Assembly: GCA_949987565.1 (NCBI GenBank)
Contig: OX465107.1
Span: 16,114,622-16,178,621 of the forward strand
Source: Luidia sarsii
Lineage: Eukaryota; Echinodermata; Asteroidea; Paxillosida; Luidiidae
Length of the DNA stretch: 64,000 nucleotides
Direction: 5' to 3'
Positions 36,301-47,235 of this stretch are shown here, in pieces (position 1 is the first letter of the stretch; every line of letters begins with the position of its first letter). The notes under the pieces are model-generated. The model saw only the letters and a list, made by a program, of their open reading frames with translations, searched no databases and was not told the DNA's origin. A program made the translations under genes and the position numbers.

Positions 36301-39300
36301 TGAATTAATAGTCCCACACCCCTTTAAAGTGAAGGAAATCACTTTAAAATGACCCTGATTTATACATAGGCCTAAGTTGTTAAAGGCAAAACCTCTGCAA
36401 CTCCGACGGCGTGTGCAGAACCCACGGAACCCAAAAGAAAATACTGCGAACGAAATGCATACCCAGGTCCTCTTAGCGGGTGTGAGTGATTGTACTTGGC
36501 ACCATGGTTTATAATTGTCGACATGATGAATGTGATGATAAATGTGACGTGCATGATGAATGTGCACGCGCATTCCGAGACCGTATTCACGGGCACATCG
36601 GAGGCCTGGAACACCTGTTGTGGCCACCCGTGGCGCACCTGTATATTATAAATATCCAGCCATAAACAGTCGGGGGACACAAAGGGCCGGGCATGCTGCG
36701 GCCAAGAATACGCGTGGCCCCGCGGACCTCGTCGCCCTGATTTCCCTAAGCTTCCCGAGAGCAGCCAATCGCCGGCGTGGGCCTCCTAATTTTAGACCGC
36801 CCAATTCCCCGACGGTCCCAACCCCTTCCGGCCCGGCCTTGCGCGTTTCTTTGATTTTATTACCCCTGTTGCTATGTTTACTCGCGACATCCGCGTAATT
36901 ACTTTCCCGAGGAAAACACATCGGATATGGTTTTTTTTTTTTTTTTTTTTAAGAGGATGCATACATGGACACCCCCATTCATTATAATTCAGAAGAGAGA
37001 TATCAACAACTCAGGAGACTGCGATACGTAAAGTAAAGTAAAAGCGAATGGGGACTTTTCAGTAATTTGAAGGGAAAAAATCGGCAAAGAAAGCTTGACT
37101 GGACCAAGACTTGAACACAAGAACTGTGGCTTAACGCAAGACCCGAGCCCTCTATATATATATATACCTGCATTATGAGCTATACACAACCCTTAGATGG
37201 TGGCCTTCCCAAACAGTCAACTTTCTTTGCCGGGGTGAGGGCGCCAGTCAGAAGCATTTAGCCATCAACTGCCGTGTATCCCCAGGGATCACGCCCCGTT
37301 TTCATTCAGATGCAAACAACAAGATGTTGTAACCCTGGCCACAGCATGCAGTACAGAGATCACGCAATGTGGATGCAGCTTTTTAAAAAATATTTTCAAT
37401 AAACAAAGAAGGTAATCTGAAGGAGAAATTGTAACAATTAGAATGGTTTCTGTCTAGCGACCCGTTGACCTCATTGGATCGGAATCCATTTCAGTCGGTT
37501 CCGCTTGCTTTGTGCGGAGTGCAACTGTACTGCTCGATTCTTGTCGCGCCTTGTAAGTGCAGGAGGGAGAGATGATTATCATCAAGGCTAATGCAAGCAC
37601 AGCCTTATTCCAGCTCTTAGGGGAATCTTACACAACCAGTGATTAGGAAGTAAACACGAATGAAAATGCCTTGCAAAGGCGGCACAATTGCGCGTTGAAA
37701 CGACGTCGAGTATAAGCTAATCCGAACCATATCCCTTCTTTATATGAACATCTCATCCATTTAGATTTTCATACTGTAAGTACAAAAAAACATCTTAAAT
37801 TATTATTAATTCGATCTGAACACCCTTTAGACCGCATAGAGTATACTGAAATAACTTATTCAATCATTGTTTTCATTCCGTGTATTTTCTTCTCGTTTTC
37901 GTGGTCTAATTTGATAGAGCTATGGCAATTGACGGAACAAGTTGACAGAGGAAGAAGGATTGCAAACCGGAGAATGTTTTTTTGTTTTCATAGCGTATAC
38001 TACTAAGCGTAGTGGATGCGGCACTTTTTCAGATAGCTTAACACTATCTGTGTCCTGGGGGCTACCGTGTGATTCCAGCGCGTGGCCAGAGAAAACATAT
38101 TGCTTCGCTCGGCAATATCTGTGGATTTCTATTTGTTTAAGGTCCTCAGTTTCCCCTACGCCTTTTTTATTTTTTTGCGCGACATGTCCCCTGGATACAT
38201 CCCCCTTATTACTTCTGATATCTGCGTGCAAGATTCGTTTCGTTGATACCGGCCTGGCCATCATCTATTCCGCCTAATGATGCTCCCCAATGCGTCATCC
38301 GTGAGGGATGGAGAGGGAGGATGGCGATGTTTCCCTCCCACTAGTTTTTTTCTTCTTCTTATTCTCACTCCGATTTCTCCCCCCCCCCCTCATCTGCGGT
38401 GTGCGTGTCCCTCATATAATGCACGGGTCCAACCGCGTCCACGAGCCCGGCCAAAATAAGCCCCTTATTCCGTCTCCCAGGAAAACTCATCACACACAAA
38501 TCTTCTCCAATTTGTGTCCACTAGAGACAGCTCCCAAATGCGGAGTGTTTAAGGGGGCACCACCCCGCCCACCCGCGCCTGACCTTCCTCTCGAGATTGG
38601 AGAGAGACCGAAAACAAGGCGTAATCCAATACTGGTTTCACGATGATCACCGTCACGATTAGTGGGGGGGGGGGAGAGCAAGCGACATGAGCAAGTAGTC
38701 ACGTGCAGGTCGGAGGTCAGAGCCAGGTGAAGAGAACGAGAGCACCTATGCTTTTGTTAGCAATATCCGGAGGTGTAGATTGTTGGTTTCTAGCCGCATG
38801 CAACCTTCACCAACCATCACACACAAAGCGAAGTGGCTTAGGTTATAGGAACAAGTGACCAGGGGAGGATTTTAGCAACCTAATTTCTGCCTCCCTCCCT
38901 ACCTGCCTGCATGTATGTTTAAGCTGGGAAGTCGGTTGTCTATTTAGGCTGAATAAGGTCTGATTTGAACCGAGAGAAAAACGCAGGATGCAACGACAGA
39001 ATTGATTTTGCGACTAGGGAAAAAATTGCGAATACTTCGGCTTTAATCTAAACAAAGTTGAAGCTTGAAATCTCTAAACAAGCTTCCACTGTGATCATTG
39101 TGATCACTGTGATTCGCTGCTGCTTTGCCATGACTCAGCACAGCCCCAATTTTTACGAAGTGCTTTTTATTCTTTGCTCGAGATGACATCGCAATTATCA
39201 ATAGATTTCAGATGTTTTGAAAAAAGCACTCAAAATGATTCTGCTCTACATTATCTGCATACAAAAACATGTACATGGGTGACCTGGGGTACGCCATTGT

Positions 39301-39793
39301 ATACGAGGCGGGCAGCGCAAAACGAATGTCAGACGCCACGGGTCAGGCTAAGATTCGGCTTTGTTCATCGTTGCAGTGAAAAGAATAAACGCTTGGGAAT
39401 ATCAGAAAAAAAACTATCCTGTACAGCGACTCCTTCCAATCAACGTTAATGCCTTTTACCTCGGCTATTTTCTGTCCTCCATGAAGACAAACCCTAGGCC
39501 CTATGGATGTTTCCATGTCTCGAACAAAGAACTGGATAATAGAGAAATGTCAATCAATTGTCAAAGGGCCTGTCTGCAATTTTTGATGGCACACACGGTC
39601 GACTGCATACCGGTAATAGAGAGGGCAAGAGACGGCCTTCTGACCTTCATCCCTGATGGAATGGCTGGCGTCGTAGGACGCACGGTGGCGCTTCAACGCA
39701 GAGGTGACGTTTTAGTCGGTTGGGAGAAGCCGCCAACAGAGGGCGCATGATATGAAAGCGCCAATAACTCTCACCGGCCCTTTGCGTGAATCA
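33398..39793. other. long intergenic stretch, no firm gene
   Basis: It holds a T20 run at 36931-36950, a TA run near 37153-37166, C11 at 38379-38389, G11 at 38664-38674 and TAGGCCTA at 34279 and 36367. A perfect nine-base hairpin (TTTAAAGTG with CACTTTAAA) lies at 36323-36348, and a TGTGATC-type tandem at 39088-39114. A plus-strand frame at 39352-39750 looks mildly coding but has no splice borders. The patch 36560-36900 is CpG-rich and includes AGCCAATCGCC. Confidence 0.4.
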
Positions 39794-39846
39794 CGCTCTG
39801 GCTCAGGCTTCGTCCCCATCGCACGAAACCTGGAATACAGGTTGTG
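39794..39846 (+). mobile_element. second piece of the 16-kb foldback family
   Basis: The piece starts GGCTCAGGCTTCGTCCCC and matches 16025-16077 over about 53 bases with some eight differences, including the shared ACAGG end. The inverted right arm seen in the first copy is not evident here, so this may be a solo end or a decayed copy. Confidence 0.5.
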
Positions 39847-40222
39847 ATGATGCTGTGTCTGAATGTTTGTTTTTTCTGATCAGTATAGAGCTTTCACCTG
39901 GAAACGTTTTGTCAAAAACTTGTTCCGATGATACTCGCCATACAAAACAATGAGTGCGAGAAAAAAAAGTAAACCGAAACTTAAGTCTTCATTTCCAAAA
40001 GGCCCATAAAGAAAGAGCGTCTGGGCTATGTTGCCGGGGTTTTGTTGAACTTCGCAAATCATTCGTAGAGACAGACAGATCTGGTTCAATGTTTTTTTTT
40101 TGGACACTAAATAGTAGCAAATCCAAATAATCAGGTAACGCTACAAAAGTGGCCTCCACTTGCAGTGTGCGAATAATGCTTCAGGAAGACCGATTTGCTA
40201 AGAGTAACTTCATGCGAGGTAT

Positions 40223-40356
40223 ATGCTGGAGGACCACGCGCAGAAGGTTACCGTTACTGGTGACATTTCACAGGAGTTTGCCCGTTCTTTGCAAAGTGCC
40301 CTCAATGCGAGGGCCCAATGCGAGGAGATCGAGAGGGAGCCCGATCAACTACAGCA
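40223..40356 (+). CDS. candidate short coding exon, helical peptide
   Basis: An ATG at 40223 opens 44 codons with strongly gene-like usage (GAG, GAC, CAG, AAG and GCC favoured). The peptide is charged and helix-prone, containing DISQEFARSLQSALNAR and then EEIEREPDQLQQ. An in-frame TAA lies seven codons upstream of the ATG. At the right end a donor-like GTAAGT begins at 40357. If it is not used, the next in-frame codon but one is a TAA, so the segment could equally be a terminal exon or a 45-codon small frame. The ATG context is weak. It lies inside what would be the intron of the minus-strand candidate at 40749-41106. The product is not recognised. Confidence 0.33.
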
Positions 40357-40748
40357 GTAAGTGTTCTGTGAACATTTCGTTTATGAAGTCTTAGTTGAGG
40401 CATTAAAACTTAAGACACGTCAGAGATTTACATTTACACATGGGTAAAATTCATCTGAAATCTCACACATCCAGCACGGCCAACATGATACATGTATCGC
40501 CACTTAGCATCCCAGTTCCGAGCGGTACTTTAATAATCCCCGACGCTGCAGCAGAACCAGTTTGTGAACACTTCTACCCACTCGATGCTTTCGAAGCATA
40601 AATTATTTGTGAGGAACAATCCTCTTTCTCAGGCAAAACCTAACCCACTCCGCCCGAATGTGTGTACTTCGAGGCGTTGGTAAGACACTGGGTAAGAAAC
40701 AAATAGGAGGTCATAGGGAAAGATAGCCACCAATCAGATCGGGCTTAC

Positions 40749-41106
40749 CTGCATCGTCCGTGCTGGCTCGACCGTTCTTCTGGCGCTTGACGTCCCTCTC
40801 CAGGGATCTACTGGTGTCGTCCTCCCGACTCGTGTAGTAGTCACGGCTGGAGCTGAAAGACCGCTGCTTCATCAGGACGTTTCTCTTCTTCGGACTCTTC
40901 CGGAGCGACATGGTGGAAGTGTCCGCGCCCGGCTTGTCCCTGCTGTGGTTGGAAGCGGGCTTCTGGGCCCCGTCCTCCTCCTCCGCCTCCTTCGCCTTTC
41001 CGGGCGCCGTTGCTCCCTTGGTCACGTTGACGCTGCCGCATGTACTGCCCAGGTTGACGTACTGAACCGAGTTCTTCCCCCGAGATCCGCACAGTCCAGC
41101 ACCCAT
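40749..41106 (-). CDS. candidate first exon of an unrecognised gene
   Basis: An ATG at 41106 (G at +4) follows an in-frame TAA about 50 bases upstream and opens 119 codons. They end at GCAG followed by GTAAGC, a strong donor, with GT at 40748-40747. The protein starts MGAGLCG, compatible with N-myristoylation (Gly2) and palmitoylation (Cys6). A Lys/Glu-rich stretch follows, then a Ser/Arg-rich basic part (KQRSFSSSRDYYTSRED). It looks disordered, and no domain is recognised. Upstream on the minus strand lie a CRE palindrome at 41243-41250 and a TATAAAT at 41353-41359. The exon ends one base into a codon. A second minus-strand frame (41022-41264) overlaps and is also fairly gene-like, so the frame choice rests on the donor and ATG. 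Confidence 0.45.
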
Positions 41107-44100
41107 GAGTGGTCGCCGCCAAAACCGGTCAGCGAGACCACGTCGCTTGCGAGTTTAACGGGGTGCTGGACGGTTTCAAATTTCAATTCCATGTGCCATT
41201 GTGCATGAGTAGCCCCGCGGGGGTCAATGTAGAAAGTCTGTTTGACGTCAAGCGGGATTGGCACTTGTGGGCGCCCTGTGTAATTTGCAAATCACCATCG
41301 GCTTCAGGATGTCGATTGGAGACGACGAAGGGAGCAACTTGCGTGCACGTTCATTTATACAGTTTCGGTCCAGGCCTATTCGACGATGGAAGTCATCAAC
41401 TCCATTGGCCCGTGGTAGATGGCTGACTTATGACTTCAGACTGCGTCGGGAGTTGTCCGCATCAACTGGACAGTCCCACGCTCCCAACACGTATACGGTG
41501 GCGCGATGAATATCCCCGAGGCCAACTGTAGGAAGGCCTTCTATAAATCCAACCAGCTTCCGTGGAGTGCTGGAAAGACCGTACGCCGAATATCCGCAGA
41601 GACCTGCGAACGGGGAGAGCAAGGATATTACTTTACTTCAGAATGCAAGAATTGAAATCTCTTAATAAAAAGGGCAGCCCAATCTATTAAATAGAGAGAG
41701 AACAGGCGTGAACAGTAGGGACATGTTCCTGACTTATTTTCTCCAATCATTTGTCCTTTAATTCAGAATTCTTCAAGGAGACCTATATTCCCATGCGTAA
41801 TAGCTTGCAGATGCCGGTTGGAGGACATATAAAGAAATTGTTGAAAACAATTCTCAATGTAAAATGATTTTAAAGGCTGAGGGCGGGACGACAAAGTGCA
41901 ACCTTTGACTGCATGGTACATCGTTATATATTAATGATGCATACATCAAGCAGGACTTAGACCCGATAAAAGTAAAGAAAACAGACATTTACATTAATTA
42001 TTTTCTTAATAATTATGCTTCCCTAGATTCAACAGCAAATGAGGCAAGTGGCAAATTGAGTTCATGTTTGATACATAAAACCAATTACAAGCAAATATCA
42101 AGTGATATTATAACATCTCCGAAACTGAGGTGTAAAAGTTTTCAAGAATCCAAAGCCTATCGAAATACAAAGTACCCGAAGCAGGAAAGGATCGGTTTGA
42201 TGGAATACACGATCCGATTTTTGAATTAGTTGACATACTGAATTAAGTACTATTTGTCATTCTCATGGCAATCCTGCCAGGTGCTATTCTGTCTGTTCCA
42301 TTACTTTCCACAGGTTCGAAACACTGCATGCGGGTTGACAATCTTACCCTGATGCAATTCAATGATGGATAATTCATTTGAATGGGACCTTTGCAATTGT
42401 TTACACTGCAAGTCTATGTTTGCTTATAGACTGAATAAATGTGCTAAAATTGTGGATTGCCATTCCGCTAAGTTTCCCGGGGTGTGCAATGGATACAGTT
42501 GTCCGTGTGTCCATTTAGCCGGTTCTTGGACAGAACAAGACGTTCTTCTGCGGTGATAGAAAGGAAGCATTGACATTATTTTACAAACGAAGATATACAC
42601 AAGAGCGAGTGAATTCAGAAAGGTTTGCACCTATTTGGCAACGTCAAACATAGCCATAGGATTTTGAGCTTCCCGCAGGCTACACGGTCTCTTCTCTACC
42701 CACCGTGCCTTTGCAACTGTGCCCTCGGGCGAATTTGATTAAACCTTCGCAAAAGGAGGATATGTAGTGGATCGCTGATGGCGACTCCGTAAGTAACCTA
42801 ATACTTAGTAGTCGTGCATGCGTGACGAGATTCTATTCCCGCACAAGGGGTCCTGAAAGCTTTGTCAACACGTCACGAAGCCATGGATGGTAGGCAACTA
42901 CATGTATTACATTGTAGCACGTATGTCTGTCACGCTTACATTGATATGCACCTCAAACTAAATCCGTGTATGAATCATATCAACGTCCACACTATACTGA
43001 CGCAATGGGTTCTCACTCGATGGGAATTGTCTTTTGATGTCCAACTGCAGAAAACATCAACCAGCGATCGATTTCACAAAACTTATCTTAATTAACTTAC
43101 GATCAATTGCAACTGCAAGACGATGAGCGATGCAGATAAACCATACGGTGCATCACAACTTACGGTGGGTTCAATCCATCGTACGCTGAGTTAAAATGCA
43201 TCGTAAGGCTTTGTGAAATCTACCCCAGACCTGCTAAATAAATTCCAGATCTTTAGGCTTTAGAATTTGGCGGCATTATTTGTTAACCCTTTGGCGCTCC
43301 CACTTACTACGGTCCTTAGGAGGATTTCATACCGGTAATGATTTAAATTTGTCATAGATGTCCGCACACCGTACCGGCACATTGACAATTTCTTTCCTGC
43401 GCCATTGTGCTGTCTTTCGACGATATCTTGCATTACGCATAAATCATGACACAGTGCAGGAGATCACACGACAATCCGATAGAATTGTGGCATGAGTCTG
43501 CAGAGCCCCCCAAAAAATATCCGATAATAGACTTACCACGCTTACCACGGTATATTAGATCTGTACCAAACAGCGGCCCGTCCCCATGTGTTCCTAGCCA
43601 CAAACTGAAATCGCCCTCTCGTTACGAACATAATGCTGTTTGATGTATATCAAATTGAGATGCGCAGCCGTCGCCTGCCAATTACATTATGGTCGATTTA
43701 AACAAACAAAAAGAACCAAAAGTCCCGAGAGGATGGTCAGAAAGACGGAGTGGCCCGTTCGATGGGACTTAAATGCCCAGTGACCACTCACAACCTGACA
43801 GTCTTACCCTCGAGCGCTGTTTTGAATCCAAATAGGATTTCAACGGGCTGACACTCGTACGGTTCAGGATGATGGGACTGTAGATCTTTGACAGGATTCG
43901 CGCAGAGCGCAAAAAACAGCTGCGTGCGGTGCGGTTTTTTTTTTCGTTTTTTTTTTTCAAAGGCCACTTCTTCGCATTACGCAGCCACCGAAGAGATCCC
44001 GAACGTGACCTGCACGTGAGGCAGCGAGCAAAGGAGATGAATCGGGCACGCGATTTTCATCGGTCGAGAGGTGAATTCCTCTTGACACGATTGGCTAGTC

Positions 44101-44549
44101 GCCCGTAGCACGCATATCCAAGGGAGATGATCTCTGGAAATCGGTCACTTGGATATCATTCACAAGATAAGCCTCCCCGACCTATCGAGGGAGGAGTAAG
44201 GAGAAGCCTTAGGCGCATTGCTCTGCCTGGGTCGCTCGGGGCAGCATACAGTGTCGGTCAATATCAAGATAAAGTTTTCCTGTATTACAAAATAGTGTAG
44301 ATATCGTGGTAAGAGACTGGTATTTTTTAATGAATACCGAGACGACATCGCGTAACTCCAATACCATTGATGTACAGTACCAGATGAGTATCAATCTGAT
44401 TTGATCCAGATAACAACAATCACAATGAAATGCTGAATTGACTTGCTGCTAAAAGAGAAACAGTTTGTCAATGCCAACCAGCAAAAGCAGATTCTTGCGA
44501 TTTCATGCAACTGCCAATATGCTTGCAAATGCTGTTATTTCTATCACTC
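41107..44549. other. intergenic or upstream region, no further gene
   Basis: The first 260 bases may be the 5' UTR and promoter of the candidate exon to the left, with the CRE at 41243-41250 and a TATA-like box at 41353-41359. The rest is AT-richer with no splice-bounded frame. A Cys-rich 64-codon frame at 42362-42556 is not supported by other signals. Confidence 0.35.
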
Positions 44550-47235
44550 TTGTATAATAAACCCCCGGTACGGTATGCATTGACAAAGTGCATCTGGCAA
44601 ACTGACCCATCAGGTCGACCATTGGGAATCATTTCGACGCACCTATCCAAACAAGTAGACGACAGCATACTGTACGTAGAGCCAGTTCCATAGCGATCAA
44701 CATTTTTTTTTACGAGGAGACTGCCAACATCGATTCCCGTACAATTCAATGTTCCACATCTATCAGCGGTTTCTCACCTAATATGAAAGGCAGGATCTCC
44801 CGTTTCCAAACCGACACCTCCATTTTTTTCTTGGTTTTTAAGAAGACCAATAAAGGTATTCTCAATACAGCAGACACGACCTCCTGAAAACCAAGACCAT
44901 TCTCTGCATGAAAAGATATTTGTCCCACATTAGCGCCGTGCGCCGTTTTGTGGTGAGATCACTAACGCGCAATTTTGCATGCATTCATTGTCTCCCCGTC
45001 CCAGAAAGAGGGGGCTGTCTTTGTGTGTTCTTACCCATTAGGCTGTCATCGGCGGGACTCCGGCACACGTTCAGGTTGTGGGCATAATGCATCCCCATTG
45101 AATGACATGGAATGGTTGAACAGCACGCCAGACTTGTGCCGACGACTGATGTCATTATACGTCCTTAATAGCTTTACATAACTGTGGGGAACTGCCATCT
45201 CCCATTTTGAAAGCTGCCCTCGGCGTAATTGTTTTCCGAGCTGACAGCAGAGAGAGCAAACGGTCTCGGCCGATGGCTCGTTTCAAAGGCTACAAAGAGG
45301 TTTGAAGAATGGATACGAAAAGTCATATCCTGTGAACCCTTTGTTAACGAGATTTTAGACTTGAAATTTTTCATCTGAAGGAGTGACCAGAGAGCAGCGG
45401 CTACAAGAGACATACACAATGCAACTACCTTACGAAAAAAATAACTGCATATTTGATTATTTCGTATTTCATAAGGTCTACGGCTGCATGCATGACGTCA
45501 TGAACTGGATTGCTATACATGACACCAGAGCGTCTAAACATAGCACCAGCAAGGGATGCGTTTATTGGAAAATATCAATGGTACTGTATACATTATATGA
45601 TAAACGAACAGTAACGAGTGAACAAAGGAAATTTTTGTATACAACCCTTTACCTCTCTTCGGCTATTATCGGCTATTTGGGTGAAAGTTAAGTTACACAA
45701 CGTACAGGAACTATCCCCAACTCTATTTTGATAGAAACTATTAACTGTATTCTTGTCTGAGCATACAAAAATTACGTTTTGATGTTTCGTTTAAAAAGAC
45801 AACATTGCTGCGTACGTAAATGGAGGCAAATGAATAAAAGTCACAAGACCGCACAAACTAAAGTGGTCTGCACCTGGCTTGCCTTTTCTTGTATAGCTTC
45901 TGCTCTGCGAGGACTACACTACTACATATTGAGACGGGGCACGATGTATTAATTTGTCCTTACGCAATCAGCAATGTACATTTGTTTTTGCAAATCGAAG
46001 ACACACACTGTGTCGTTTCTCTTTTGTTTAGCCAAGCTTCTTACTGCTCCTGTTTTCAATCCCCTTGACAATAATTATTATTTTCCCATATCGCATTATT
46101 TTAGCTGGATGCTTTATCGCTAGTAACCCAAGCCGAATCATTCTTTCTCCAAAACACATGGTTTCTCTATTCAACCAGATAATAAGGTCACATGTGAATG
46201 TCTCCTTCACGTCAGACTCGTTGGCATGCCGACGATTGTGATGTACAAAATGGGCTTCGGTGGTAGATGTATTCCCTTTTCTGTCTATGGATTCCCAGTC
46301 GTGGGGAAATCATTCTATACCGGTAGCTTAGCTTCGGTTCCGTTTTCCCAACAGGATTTACAATGGGTCAGACACAAGACTAGACAAACGAGCACAAAGG
46401 CAGCCCTTCCTTTAAAATGCCATATGCATTCCATTATTCGATGATTTATTTGCATTGCCTCGTTTCCATAATTTCAAGTGAAACGCATAAGATTTGTGAT
46501 CTTTCCAAGGCAATGGCAATATTTTAAGGTCTTACATCAATTTCACATCGTTGAAGCTCTCAAACTTTATTTCGAGTACGGTAATACTTAAGCACTTCGT
46601 GCTTGTTTGTACAGTGTAGCAGCTTAGGACATCCCTATAAAGAATACATCATTGTACACTGTGCAAAATTCTAAAAAGAAGATGGTTGGTGTGGTGATAA
46701 ATTCTTTGGCCGATAAATGTAAGGTGTTTTTTTTTAAATTGAAGGCATGTGAATTATATATCCTTGCTTCATGATTTCTCTTTTGCCCTTTTAATTCAAA
46801 GGTTAGAAAACATACGATTATACAATCATTAGAAACATATTCAAACTAAACCTAAAGGTATTTCGATATCACGTGTGCTTCGTTCTCATAACTGACATTT
46901 AAACTCAGTAATTAAGAGAGAACGTAAACAAATCAGAAAAGAAAAGGTTTGAATGGTGTTGGCCCCTATTACGTAATATGTCGAATCCCTTTTAAGTATA
47001 ATTTCTTCAAGAAAATATCTTATACAATCTATAATATTTTGATGCACACCGCATGATGATGGGAGATGCCAGTACCGGTATGAATCACATCTGCGTGATA
47101 TGCTTCATCTCTGATTGTTTTTTATTTTCTATGGCAACGAGAGTGGCGAGGACCCTATACCCTTTCTGTTCCAGTGAACTAGCTGTACGAACTCGAACAC
47201 ATTTTTATTCTTCAATCAATGAAACGCCATAACGT
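44550..47235. repeat. tandem duplication unit, copy 1 (2,686 bp)
   Basis: Every landmark in this unit recurs exactly 2,686 bp to the right, and all open frames translate identically in both copies with no insertion or deletion. The left border is at TTGTATAATAAACCCCC, preceded by the unique CTATCACTC. The unit contains no recognised gene. A minus-strand frame with six cysteines (44468-44749) starts inside the unit and runs out through its left border, so copy 2 carries only a truncated version. A CRE palindrome lies at 45493-45500. Confidence 0.97.

Noticed and set aside
37920..38264. 115-codon minus-strand frame starting ATGATG
   Set aside because: Codon use is neutral, the opposite strand is equally open, and no family or splice signal supports it.
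42362..42556. 64-codon frame with nine cysteines, like a small secreted protein
   Set aside because: No signal peptide, a stop four codons upstream of the ATG, no splice signals and no known cysteine pattern.
43545..43640. Minus-strand frame with RNTWGR, resembling the start of a peptidoglycan-recognition domain
   Set aside because: The following residues do not fit the family, and two competing GTAAG sites leave the frame undefined.
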